From contig NW_025062476.1 of the NCBI RefSeq assembly GCF_000002995.4, positions 13,511,001 to 13,575,000 on the forward strand: a DNA stretch of 64,000 nucleotides. Direction: 5' to 3'. The notes beneath the pieces are model-generated. The model made no database searches. It was given only the letters and a program-made list of their open reading frames with translations, and was not told where the DNA came from. Positions 13,278-23,550 of the stretch are shown here, piece by piece (positions within the stretch are counted from its first letter, which is position 1; each line of letters opens with the position of its first letter). Position numbers and translations under genes: made by a program. Origin of the DNA: Brugia malayi. Lineage: Eukaryota; Nematoda; Chromadorea; Rhabditida; Onchocercidae.

Positions 13278-13517
13278 TTGCAACAACGAAGTTACATAAG
13301 GAATAAGGAACCACTAGGATGGCGTAGATTCACGCTTCTTACATTGCCAAAAAGTTACGATGACTTATTTGCTCGATTTTTCGGAGTTCCTTGCATAGCA
13401 TGTGGATTAGTCCCTCGAATGCCATTTATTTGTCTTCTTTGTGGTCAACTCTCATGCTTGGATAGTTGTTGCACAACATCAGCCACTGAAACTATTTCTG
13501 CAAATGAGGTGGAATGA
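13278..13517 (+). pseudogene. C-terminal fragment of a UBR-family N-recognin E3 ligase
   Basis: The open segment reads LLTLPKSYDDLFARFFGVPC, then IACGLVPRMPFICLLCGQLS and CLDSCC. UBR1/UBR2/UBR3 E3 ligases end in a domain of this pattern: LP..YD.LF, paired CxxC, a second CxxCG, then CLxxxCC. After the CC pair, real family members continue with a Cys/His cluster (C..H...CG.G.G) and about 90 more residues. Here the frame runs into ATETISANEVE and a stop, with nothing recognisable after it. No upstream UBR exons (UBR box, RING) are seen in this window, and there is no in-frame ATG. I infer a truncated or decayed copy. A terminal exon of a real gene whose remaining exons I cannot recognise is the alternative. 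Confidence 0.5.
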
Positions 13518-14434
13518 AGTGGAATTTTACATTTTTAAATGAATAATTTTAAAGTCGTAATCTATAGATTGATTTATAAGCAAATTTTAATTATATAACG
13601 AGAGTTTTCTTTGAGAAAAAAGAATGTTGTTTTGCGAAGAAATACTTTATCCGTTGTTGTAAGGAAAAAAGAAGCACTAATCATTATATATCTTATTATT
13701 TTCTTTTTTTTTTATCAAAAGTATATAAATACTATGAATAGGATAATATTTTATGTCATTTATACACTATTAGAAACTTCCAAGAGAAAATCAATTTTTC
13801 TGTTGGAAATTAAAATAATATCTGTATAATAATATTTACCGAACATTTAAGTGTTTGCTTATTTGTCTAGCATGCAGACTTATTTGTGGCAGAAACAGAA
13901 ATACAAATTGTAAAATAAATATTTGAAGAAATTTGTTTTTGACTGCAAAATTAATTTAATATTTATTCACATTTACAGCCAACGGATGGATGCCTTCAAA
14001 TTTTGGCCAAGTTCTTTAGTTCGATGTTAACAACTTTGCTTGGCTCAAATGAATATGAGCCTGAAATACGAGCTTAGCTATTGTTCAGTACACAAAATAT
14101 GTGCTGAACATTAATGCTTCTATTAATTTGCATATCTAATTCTTATTAAACTAGCAATTTTGAGTTTATATTACAAAAATCCATTCATTGTCCATCTTAT
14201 CAGTAATCAGTAATGATTCTATCAAGCATACAGTAGCGTCGAGCATATCCAAAAATACTTTTTAGAGATCAAAGAATATGGCGGAAAATGAAATGTACGA
14301 AAAATGTTGCAAATATAGATAATACAAATGTCTTAAATGCAAATACTACGACAATGTCTTAGATGGAAATACCGTTCTTTTCATGTTGAGTGCTTTCAGG
14401 TTTTGCAAGCAGTTCAGAGGAAAATTGATTAGTA

Positions 14435-14760
14435 ATGGAATCTGCGGAGGAAATGATAGAATCTACAGAAGAAGCAATGGAATCTGCGGAAGAAGAATCT
14501 GGATCTGTAGAAGGAGCAGGAGGATCTATGGAAATATCAGGATCAGCGGAAGAAGAAGGAGGATCTATGGAAGCATCGGGATCTTCGGGAGAGGTACCAG
14601 CATCTAAGACAAGAATGCCGGGACCTGCGGAAATAGAATCGAGGTCTGAGGCAAGAATTGGAGGATCTGCGGAAAGAGCATCGAGATCTGAGGTAAGAAT
14701 GCCAGGATCTGCGGGAAGAAGGTCGAGATCTACACGAAGTGTATCGATATCTGCAAGAGT
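14435..14760 (+). repeat. Degenerate 18-bp tandem repeat (GGATCTGCGGAAGAAGAA-like)
   Basis: The GGATCTGCGGAA word and its variants (GGATCTATGGAA, GAGATCTGAGGT) recur in register along the stretch. It is GC-richer than its surroundings, and three reading frames stay partly open because of it. Confidence 0.7.
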
Positions 14761-17280
14761 AGTAAGTATAATTAGACTTATCTTCTATTACGGTAAGACT
14801 TAAATTAATTAGATTAATTATCATTGTTATGACAATTGCCAAATTAATTAAGACAATAGTTTCTGAAAAATTTTTAATTAGGCAAATTGATCTGTTTGCT
14901 GCTTGTTCATTAAAATGTGTACTTATTCGCATTCAAATTGTCATTACTTTAAACTTATTTTGAAATATTTCATTTTTTTAATTTCACCAATATGTATTAG
15001 AATTATCAACTCATTTATTATCAAAATTTAACAAAAATTTTGGTTTATAATTAAAAATAATTTTAAGAAATTAGAATTTATCATTGTAAATGTTTTTATA
15101 AAAATATATTCTTGTTTTCTTTTTCAGTTGCCATCGATACCATCAGAATATCTCTGTTCAATTTGCAATAATGTAACATTGAACTCATTGAGGTATCCTA
15201 TTGGACTTTTGTGTAGCGTAAACTGTTAATTATGGTCTGTTCTGTTTGTTTTATTTAACAAATAGTAATTAATGATGAATTTTTCTTTCTCTTCCTTCTA
15301 TTATCTTTTATCATTGGCTATTATATCATAGGAATCATGAAAAATTAAAAATTTAACTTATTTTGCTAACAAAATATTGATTGAAACTTAACTTCTAAAG
15401 TTAATTTTTTTATTATTGCTGGTCAAATGACCACGATGTGTGTGACCAGTACTTATGCAACGCATAAAATTCAATCAATTAACTACAAAATATTTATTTT
15501 TTTAAAGATTTGATATTTTTTAATATTTTAAATTTAATTAAAATTAGTTTTTGATATTACTAGAATTTATTTTATAATTCTAATAAATCAATGAATTTTC
15601 ATAAAACATGAGTTTTAAATCAAAAATAAAAAATAATTGTAACTGTAAGAATTAAATAAATATAACATGATCAATTAAGTTCAAAATAGCAATTTAGAAC
15701 CAATTTCCTTGTTTAATGTACAAAAACTATTATAAATTAAAAAATTTTTAAAAAATTCAAAATTTAAATTTGAAATAAAATTTATTTTTAATTGTTAAAT
15801 TGAATTAAAACCATGATTAATTAAAAGTTTTATTAATTTTGCAGATGAATTTTTGCGCAAAACTTAATTACAAAAGCATATTTTAATATTTAAACTATAA
15901 AATGAGCACACCAAATATGACAAGCTCTAGTGCAATGCATATAACATAACCAATTAAGTTCAAAATATTGCTATTTTTAGTAGTTTTGACCCTTAATTAA
16001 AATTAAAATTAATTATTTAGAAGCAATTTCCTTGTTTAATGCAACAAAACTGTTACAAATTTCATGATTTTTAAAAAATTCAAAATTTAAATTTGAAATA
16101 AAATTTAAATTTAATTCTTAAATTGAATTAAAACCATGATTAATTAAAAGTTTTATTAATTTTCTCGTTTAATATACAAAAACTCTTGCAAATTACAGAA
16201 TTTTCACCAAAATCAATGTTTAGATTTCAAATATAGCTTAAGCCTAAGCCTAAGTGTACCCTAAGCCTAAGCCTAAGCATTATTCTATTATTTAAGATGT
16301 CAAATGACCACAATGCCGCACTATGCGTATATAATAATCAATTTTTTTTATTAAATGATATTTTTAAATAGTTTTATCATCCTTTAAAATAAAATTTTGA
16401 TCATAGTAAGACTTCTTACCTAGTTTAATATGCAATTACCTGTACAAATTATGGGATTTTTATAAATGGGTTTTTTAAATTTGAAATATAAATTAATTTT
16501 AATTGTAAGAATGAATAGGAATCGTGAAAAATTAAAAATTTAATTTATTTTGCTAACAAAATATTGATTTTATTAATTTTGCAGATGAATTTTTGCGCAA
16601 AACTTAATTACAAAAGCATATTTTAATATTTAAACTATAAAATGACCACACCATATATGACAAGCTCTAGTGCAAGGCATATAACATAATCAATTAAGTT
16701 CAAAATATTGCTATTTTTAGTAGTTTTGACCCTTAATTAAAATTAAAATTGATAATTTAGAAGCAATTTCCTTGTTTAATGCAGCAACAAAACTGTTACA
16801 AATTTCGTGATTTTTAAAAAATTCAAAATTTAAATTTGAAATAAAATTTAATTTTAATTATTAAATTGAATTAAAACCATGATTGATTGATGATTGTTCG
16901 TCTTTTTGCATTATTTCAATTTTGCTAATATTCTTTCAATCTTTGATTTTATAGCTTGCTTCATGCCACTAGATCATGCATCATGCATGAAGTAAGTGAA
17001 ATGATTCGGCTTATATTAATTAACCACAAATTTGTGTCTATTGAATTAATTCATAATTAAATTTGATTTAAGTATGTAGGCTAGACAAATTTTTGAAATT
17101 TCGCACTGTTTACTGTAATTTCAAGAAATGAAGCATAATAGTTTGTTAAATAAAGCCTTGAAATTGCTGAATCGTAGAGGATATAACTGTAAAATTCATC
17201 TCTTATTAGCCATATTCTATTATAAATGAATTTCAAGTATTTTTAAACTCTAAAATATTTTGCAGCAAGTTCCATTGTGA
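14435..17280 (+). CDS. Tentative Ser/Glu-rich small protein with a terminal CxxC
   Basis: No family recognised. Four segments are phase-compatible: 14435-14761 (ending at a GTAAGT donor), 15128-15192 (after TTTTTCAG), 16955-16991 (after TTTTATAG) and 17266-17280 (after TTTTGCAG), which would give 147 residues. The first exon is a degenerate 18-bp repeat giving ESAEE / GSAEE / GSMEA blocks, becoming Arg/Ser-rich at its end. The later exons give LPSIPSEYLCSICNNVTLNS, with one CxxC, and a short tail. The ATG follows a possible acceptor (TGCTTTCAG, ending at 14399), and there is an in-frame stop at 14426 between them. Introns 2 and 3 are made largely of interspersed repeat. It may be a real fast-evolving gene, or repeat DNA that happens to be open. 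Confidence 0.3.
15310..16900 (+). repeat. Interspersed repeat family, tandemly stacked copies
   Basis: Blocks at about 15,655-16,020, 16,010-16,170 and 16,560-16,885 repeat the same order of words: TTGCGCAAAACTTAATTAC, ATATGACAAGCTCTAGTGCA, CAATTAAGTTCAAAATATTG, TTCCTTGTTTAATG, AATTCAAAATTTAAATTTG. A second shared piece (AGGAATC.TGAAAAATTAAAA) occurs at about 15,332 and 16,518. The copies are similar but not identical. No ORF or terminal inverted repeat was seen. Confidence 0.75.
16236..16279. repeat. Interstitial telomere-like (GCCTAA) tract
   Basis: Two short runs of the nematode telomere hexamer, in the GCCTAA orientation, separated by TGTACC. The units are in phase within each run. Confidence 0.8.
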
Positions 17281-19040
17281 GCCAGAAAGTATCAGAAGAT
17301 TCGTCTAAAGAAGGAACTATGAAAATTTGAAGCTGTATGAAAATATCAATTTGAGTTACATATTTAAGGAATTGTCCCAATTTTAGTCAATGATGTTGAA
17401 ATTTTCATTTTTCCCTTTGTTTTCCATTTTTAAATGACTAATTTAGATTTACTCATTTCACGTCATTACGTAATCTTTTCCAAAATTTAAATTAGCATTA
17501 GAAAACGTGACGCTACTGAGAAAGTTATAAAAATTAACGGATTTTCGACTTTTTCTTTTTTTCTCTTTCTTTCATGTAAAATTGCAGAAAATGTCAACAA
17601 TATGAATTTCTGTCGTACCAAAAATTCATTTTTGCCTTACAATTAAGTGTGATTGTTTATATTTACCAGTAACTACGATACTTTTATATTCTGTAAACAT
17701 TTCTTGAAGCATCAAAATTTAATCATTTCACTTGACAAATTTTTGGATGAAATGAAAGGAAAAAAAAAAAAAGAAAGAAAGGAAAGAAGAAACTGCAAAT
17801 GATTTGTTAAATTTTAAAATTTCATACAAATATCTCATTTGAAAAAATTAAATTCTGTTATTTCTTCGGTTGTATGAAGCAAAAGTAATACTGTAATATC
17901 TCATTTATTTTGCATCAAAGTTCTGAAATTCGTAAAAAACTGTGAATTAATGAAATGTACTTTGAAAAAAAAAACATAATCAACATTTACATATAAAGTT
18001 ATTAAGTTATTAATTTTTCATAAATCAATATTTTCACTTGCATTATTCGCTTACTTATGCTTAAAATTGTTTAAGAATAACAATAAAAGCACGCAATGCT
18101 ATTGAAACTTTTTTTTTTGGTGAAATTCGAAAATATTTCAAACAATGTTTTGGCTATAATTAGTATGTAAAATTGAAGGGAAAAAGTTGCAAATAATCAA
18201 ATGATAAGAATGTGATATGATAAGAATGAATTAGTTAAGTTAATATAAAATGTGTTATAGTGTGAACAATATCAGCAATATAGCATAATATTATTTTAAA
18301 AAAACTTATTTTTCTTTCTAAAACCATTTTGTTTTATTTTTTTAGTGAAAAAAATTTTAACCGGAAAAAAACTTTTAATATGTAAATATATGGACAATAT
18401 AGAGGTATTTGATGGTGGAATTTTCACTAAAATTTTTTTATCAGTTTCCTGAAAATAACTTATTTTTAGAAGGTATGCTAATCTATGTTATAACTATAGC
18501 ATTATCAAAAATATTGAATGTCTAGCAGACCTAGAAAATTCTAATTCGAAAAAAAATACTTATTTTAAAATATTGACTGTCTAGCAAACATAGAAAATTC
18601 TAGAAAAAAAAAAAAGCATATAAAGTTAGCTATTTCCTACAGAAGGAATCAATTCATATCCAAAATGGGAATTAAAAAAGAACAATTATAATTTAATTTT
18701 TAAATATCAAATATTAGGCAAAAATCTTTCGTTTTTTTTTTGTTAAATATTTCTTTATTTGACTTTTTTTTATACTGTAAATAAAATTTTTTTAGATTTC
18801 TTAAATTTACTTTGAACTTTTCTCATTCAGTAAAGCAAAGCAATTTTTTCTTTCTTAATTTTGCTATTCAATTTTAAAAGAATAAAATTTTTCTCTGTTA
18901 AATGAATATAGCAGTCATTCTATTAAATAAAATCGCAAATCGCAGTTAAGCTAAGATCTTCCGTAAGTGAATATATTCATAGATCAAAATTCATCCTTGG
19001 ATAGATAATTTCAATTTATGCGTTAGTCCTAAAAAAGAAA
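17281..19040. other. A+T-rich non-coding DNA
   Basis: Nothing coding is seen. A tandem duplication of about 35 bp (core ATTGA.TGTCTAGCA.AC.TA) occurs at 18,513-18,547 and 18,572-18,605. Confidence 0.6.
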
Positions 19041-19044
19041 TATT

Positions 19045-19272
19045 GAAATACTAACTCATCCATTCATTTCTAATTTATGAAAATTTCAGGATAAACTTTA
19101 TCTTTTATCAGCCAATATTTACTTCTGCTGTGCACTTCAACTTGATAAAGTGAACAAAAAAAATAAAATTGTTTTTTCCAAACAGAAATGATTTGTTTTG
19201 AAAAAATCAGCTGTGTAAACTTTTCAGAAAGCGAAAGAAACGAAAGCAATGTTTTGCTACACTTCCATAAAA
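19045..19272 (+). repeat. Direct duplication, left copy
   Basis: About 228 bp, nearly identical to 19,642-19,875. It runs from GAAATACTAACTCATCCATT to CTACACTTCCATAAAA. Confidence 0.85.
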
Positions 19273-19319
19273 TTTGGTTCTAGATTATCAAATCTAATTT
19301 TAATTAAGTGTTAAATCTG

Positions 19320-19635
19320 TTAAAAATAGCAATTCATTAAAAAATTAATTATTTCATATGCATTGTACCAGAGCTGGTCATATATGGTGTGGTCATTTTA
19401 TAGTTTAAATATTAAAATGCGCTTCTGAAATTAAGTTTTGCGCAAAATTTCATAAGCAAAATTAATAAAACTTTCAATTAATCATGGTTTTAATTCATTT
19501 TAAGAAATAAAATTAAATTTTATTTCAAATTTAAATTTTGAATTTTTCAAAAATCTTAAAATTTGTAATAGTTTTTGTACATGAAACAAGGAAACAAATT
19601 CTAGTGGTTATCAAATTTTTGTTTTAATTAAAAAG
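19320..19635 (-). repeat. Interspersed repeat family, inverted copy between the duplicated blocks
   Basis: Reverse complement of the 12.9 and 16.6 kb copies: CATATATGGTGTGGTCATTT, then AATTAAGTTTTGCGCAAAAT. It lies precisely between the two 230-bp direct repeats. Confidence 0.8.
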
Positions 19636-19641
19636 TAATCG

Positions 19642-19875
19642 TGAAATACTAACTAACTCATCCATTCATTTCTAATTTATGAAAAGTTCAGGATAAACTT
19701 TATCTTTTATCAGCCAATATTTACTTCTGCTGTGCTCTTCAGCTTGATAAAGTAAACAAAAAAAAATAAAATTGTTTTTTCCAAACAGAAATGATTTGTT
19801 TTGAATAAATCAGCTGTGTAAACTTTTCAGAAAGCGAAAGAAACGAAAGCAATGTTTTGCTACACTTCCATAAAA
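19642..19875 (+). repeat. Direct duplication, right copy
   Basis: Matches 19,045-19,272, with a 4-base AACT insertion near its start and a few substitutions. It ends about 550 bp before the ALT start codon. Confidence 0.85.
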
Positions 19876-20425
19876 GAAACTAAAACAGAAGCAATCAAAT
19901 TTCTTTCTTTCCATATTCTCTCAAATGCGAGAAAAAAAAATGGACACATCTGCTTTACTGTACATTCAAATATCATTTATAAACAGGTTAATTATTAGCT
20001 TATACAGGTATATTCCTCTTCAACCATTCAGTATCTTTTCAGGTAAACCTAACTGATCATATTTAGCAAAACAATTGAGTTTTTTGTTAAACGAATTAGC
20101 TGAATTCTTCTTTTCTTGTTTTTTTTTTTTTTTTTGAAGAAGCTAATTAAGTAGAAAAGAAGTGAGAGAAAAAGAGAGAAAAATAAATATATAAAATAAT
20201 AATTGAAATTAATTTAACCTAATTTATGTAAAAAAAAAAAAAAAAAAAAAAAAACTGAATTGTTGTAGAAATTGATTTACATTTCCGTCCCTTATAAAGA
20301 TGAATAAGTAAAATAAAAAAGAAGAACGAAATTTTGTTCTAATTATTTGGAAATTTACACGTTACGTATTAATCACTTCACGTTTATGGAATTAATGGAT
20401 GTTTGATTTTTTTTAGAAATAAAAA

Positions 20426-21651
20426 ATGAACAAACTTTTAATAGTTTTTGGCTTGGTAATTCTTTTTGTCACACCACTTTATGCAAAACAATCAATTGAA
20501 GAGGAAGAAGAAGAGGTAACTTTCTTCAATTTAATTTCTTAATTTGAATTTTTTATTTATTTAAATTGCTAAACTGAAAAAAAAAAAGAAAGTATAAGTA
20601 AATTAGAAAGGCAATTGCTAAAGTATTACTCTTTAAGCTTAGAGCAGAAATTTATTCCAAAACAGAAGCGTAATTTACGTGAATAGAATGAAAGTCTCAA
20701 TGATTTCAGATGAGTGACGAAGAGGAGGAAGAGAAGGAGGAAGAGGAAGAAGAGAATGGAAATGAAGAGAAAGAGGATGAAGATGATGATTATTATCAAG
20801 ATGATAGTGATGAGAAAGAGGAGGATGAAGAGAAGGAGGAGGATGAAGACGAGGATGGTAGTGAAGAGAAAGAGGATGAAGATGATGATTATTATCAAGA
20901 TGATAGTGATGAGAAAGAGGAGGATGAAGACGAGGATGGTAGTGAAGAGAAAGAGGATGAAGATGATGATGATTATCAAGACAGTGATGAGAAAGAGAGA
21001 TGAAGAGGATGATAGTGAAGAGAAAGAGGATGAAGAAGAAGATAAGGATGATAGTGAAGAGAAAGAGGATGAAGAAGAAGATAAGGATGATAGTGAAGAG
21101 AGAGAAGACGAATATACTGCCAAAGGGGAATTCGTTGAAACAGACGGCAAGCAAGTCGTTTTGACCTTTCAGTAGTTTGAACTTTAACAATTTTACGAGA
21201 ATTTTACTTCTTAGCCATAAACAATTCCCACCTTTCCGCAGTATAATCGAAGCTCATTTTGGCCCTTTTTATTTACTTTGAAATATTTTCTTTATATAAA
21301 ATCGAACACTAATTACAAATGATTCCACTTCAATTCCACTGTATTTCACTTCAGTTTATTGCAGGAAGAAACAATGTGACTCTCACGTGGCTTGTTATGA
21401 TCAACGTGAACCGCAAGCGTGGTGCATATTAAAGAGGAATCAGTCTTGGACGTAAGTCTACGTCTCAGTTAGTTTTATTATTAAAAAATTGGATAAAAAT
21501 TATCAGTGAATTGAGAACGCTCTGTTATAGAAACAAAGGTTGTTTCTGCGATGAAAAGAGACATTTATGCGTTATGGAACGGATGAACGGCGGTAAATTG
21601 GAATATGCGTATTGCGCGCCTGCAAAGAATTGGAAGTGTTCGTATGATTAA
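20426..21651 (+). CDS. alt: ALT-type secreted filarial larval antigen, with a frame break
   Basis: Member of the abundant larval transcript family of secreted filarial proteins, made by infective larvae. The molecular role is not settled. Exons: 20426-20515, 20710-21150, 21365-21451 and 21531-21651. Exon 1 gives a signal peptide (MNKLLIVFGLVILFVTPLYA, likely cut after residue 20) and enters the acidic domain. Exon 2 is an expanded acidic tandem repeat of Glu/Asp with QDDSDEKE blocks. It ends in the conserved GEFVETDGK. Exons 3-4 give the eight-cysteine domain, including ACYDQREPQAWC, NKGCFCDEK and KLEYAYCAP, ending CSYD. Intron 2 begins with GC, not GT. Odd: exon 2 starts in one frame and hits TGA at 21001-21003, while the acidic reading continues in the +1 frame. 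The exons sum to 739 bases, one more than a multiple of three, so 1 base is in excess or 2 are missing in the repeat. As written, the product is cut to 127 residues and loses the Cys domain. This may be an assembly slip in the repeat or real inactivation. The AAATAAA signal at 21812-21818 fits its 3' end. The acidic domain is several times longer than that of the roughly 125-residue Brugia proteins. Confidence 0.85.
20764..21086 (+). repeat. Tandem repeats within the ALT acidic exon
   Basis: Three long units start at 20764, 20861 and 20942, each opening with GAAGAGAAAGAGGATGAAGA. The spacing is 97 and then 81 bases. After the frame break, 39-bp units start at 21008 and 21047 (GATGATAGTGAAGAGAAAG). 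The strand is nearly pure purine. Confidence 0.85.
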
Positions 21652-21811
21652 TAGTAACCTACGATATTCATCCATTTCCTATTTTAATATTTCAATTCCT
21701 TCTAGCAGCTTGCAATGTCAGTTATGCACTTTAACTTTTATTCAATGTAGTCTTCCAAATGAAATCATATGTAAGCATATAAAACGAGCAGTGACGATGA
21801 TAATTCGAACG

Positions 21812-21818
21812 AAATAAA
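21812..21818 (+). promoter_or_regulatory. Candidate polyadenylation signal of the ALT gene
   Basis: AAATAAA about 160 bases after the ALT stop codon, consistent with a short nematode 3' UTR. Confidence 0.5.
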
Positions 21819-22184
21819 CTAATAATCAATTTCTTATCAACTAATATCAGTGATAGCCCAAAGAAAGATCTAATCTTACTAGTCTTTCAGCTCATAATAA
21901 TGTCCCAATAATTGATTATGTCCAAACCAAACATATTAATAGTATTAGTCATTTCATCTCTTTGTAACTTTCCGCTTTTTTCATCCTTTTCTGTTTCACT
22001 TTTTATTTGCTTGGAGACTGATCGTCCGTTTCATATGAATCAAATCATTAACTTTCAGTATGGCTTAAATCATTTTTAGCTTTCATAGGAAATACAAGAG
22101 TCTATCAACTGCCACAAGGTTTCAATGCCAAGAATTATGGATTTGAATTCTGAAAAAATACTTTCATTCGTATGATCCAATGTT

Positions 22185-22335
22185 TGAATCGCTCATTTCT
22201 GAGCTTAACTTGCAAATCATAAGTTAATTTTGCTACTTAGCTAATGAAGTTTCTACGCAATTTAATTTCTTTGCTTTAAGTCTCTCAAAAGTAATAACCA
22301 ATTCTTATAATATAAAGCAAAACAATTAGATAATT
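22185..22335 (+). repeat. Receptor-associated element, copy 1
   Basis: Shares TCTGAGCTTAA.TTGC, the following A+T segment and TCTCAAAAGTAAT.A with the copies at 25.7, 26.7 and 27.9 kb. No receptor gene lies beside this copy. Confidence 0.6.
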
Positions 22336-22507
22336 ACCGTATAAAACACGAAAGGTTGAAAAATGGTCACTTTCTGGTTTCTGTTTAATTCTTCGATGCC
22401 AAGAATTGGAGACATTTCGCCTTCTTCTAATAATCAGTAGAAAGGAGATAATTCAGTGCGTATGTTAATGAGATGCAATGCTTCCGAGAAACTATTCAAA
22501 TGGATAT

Positions 22508-22628
22508 GTTTTCATCACTTATTTTTATAAGTGATGAAAACGGTCATTGAAATGATTTTATGCTTTGATAGCCATAAATGATTTATGGTTCGATCAGAAC
22601 TCAATCAGAAATAAGTGAGTTCTGATCG
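22508..22628. other. Three consecutive perfect inverted repeats
   Basis: Stem 1 is 22508-22522 with 22527-22541 (15 bp, 4-base loop). Stem 2 is 22572-22579 with 22581-22588 (8 bp, 1-base centre). Stem 3 is 22591-22603 with 22616-22628 (13 bp, 12-base loop). All pair without mismatch. Confidence 0.85.
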
Positions 22629-23430
22629 ATTACTTCAAATATAATTTGTGTGTGATAAAATTTACTCATTAATTATTGAAGAGATAATACTAAATGCATA
22701 TGTTGTGGAGACAAATTAAATATATGTGTCAATGTGATTCAAAAAACTTCAAATATGGTTACAATACTAATTCATTTCTTGATAAGGGTCAGATTTTCCA
22801 CAAATTTTTATAAATTAATTACAGCCATTACTCTTTTCTTGAATATTATTCAACTTTTGATAATCTGTGCTTTGAGAGTTTTCAAAAGTGCGTTATTTCT
22901 TAATAAAAATGAAAACTGTTAACAGAAATGTAAAAACAACATAGTATCAATACATAGAATCAGATTAAACTGATATATCATTTTGAAATTTGTGAGTGAT
23001 AATCACACCTTGAATTGACTTTATTAGTTTATTCAATGATTATGTCAGAATTCGATATCACTGATATAAAATACAGTTATCGAAACAATTGAATTTATTT
23101 CTAATATATTAATAAATACAAAGCTTTAAATCAAGAAATATTTCTAGATATGGCAAATGTCGATTTTAATATTTTATTTCAAACATATAAATATTAGCAA
23201 AAAATTTATTAATATTAAACCGATCATATTAGTGAGAATTTCAAGCAGCTATTATGCTTATCTGTCGATGGTATGATAGAAATAATCAGTTATCACTGTA
23301 TATGTCAGAAGTTTTAAGAGAATCAAATACATATAGCATATTCTAATTAAAAGATCGAAATTTAGATCCTAAGAGATATTGTCAAAAAATACATCTATAC
23401 ATATCGTTTTATACTTCAGGCTACTATTTT

Positions 23431-23550
23431 ACCTGTCATGCTACTGTCACACTGCTACATCATCCAGGCTAATATTACCTGTCATGCTACTGTCACACTG
23501 CTACATCATCCAGGCTAATATTACCTGTCATGCTACTGTCACACTGCTAC
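23431..23550. repeat. 46-bp minisatellite, 2.6 copies
   Basis: Units begin at 23431, 23477 and 23523 with ACCTGTCATGCTACTGTCAC and are identical over the compared length. The last, partial unit overlaps the stop codon of the minus-strand receptor gene. Confidence 0.9.

Larger units (their letters stand above)
21819..23430. other. Non-coding DNA between ALT and the receptor cluster
   Basis: No gene is seen. It contains one copy of the receptor-associated element (22,185-22,335) and three perfect hairpins in a row (22,508-22,628). Confidence 0.55.

Noticed and set aside
20626..21190. Long minus-strand Ser/Leu/Ile-rich and plus-strand Lys/Met/Arg-rich frames over the ALT exon
   Set aside because: These are shadows of the purine-rich acidic repeat. 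The acidic frame links to the signal peptide and Cys domain of ALT.
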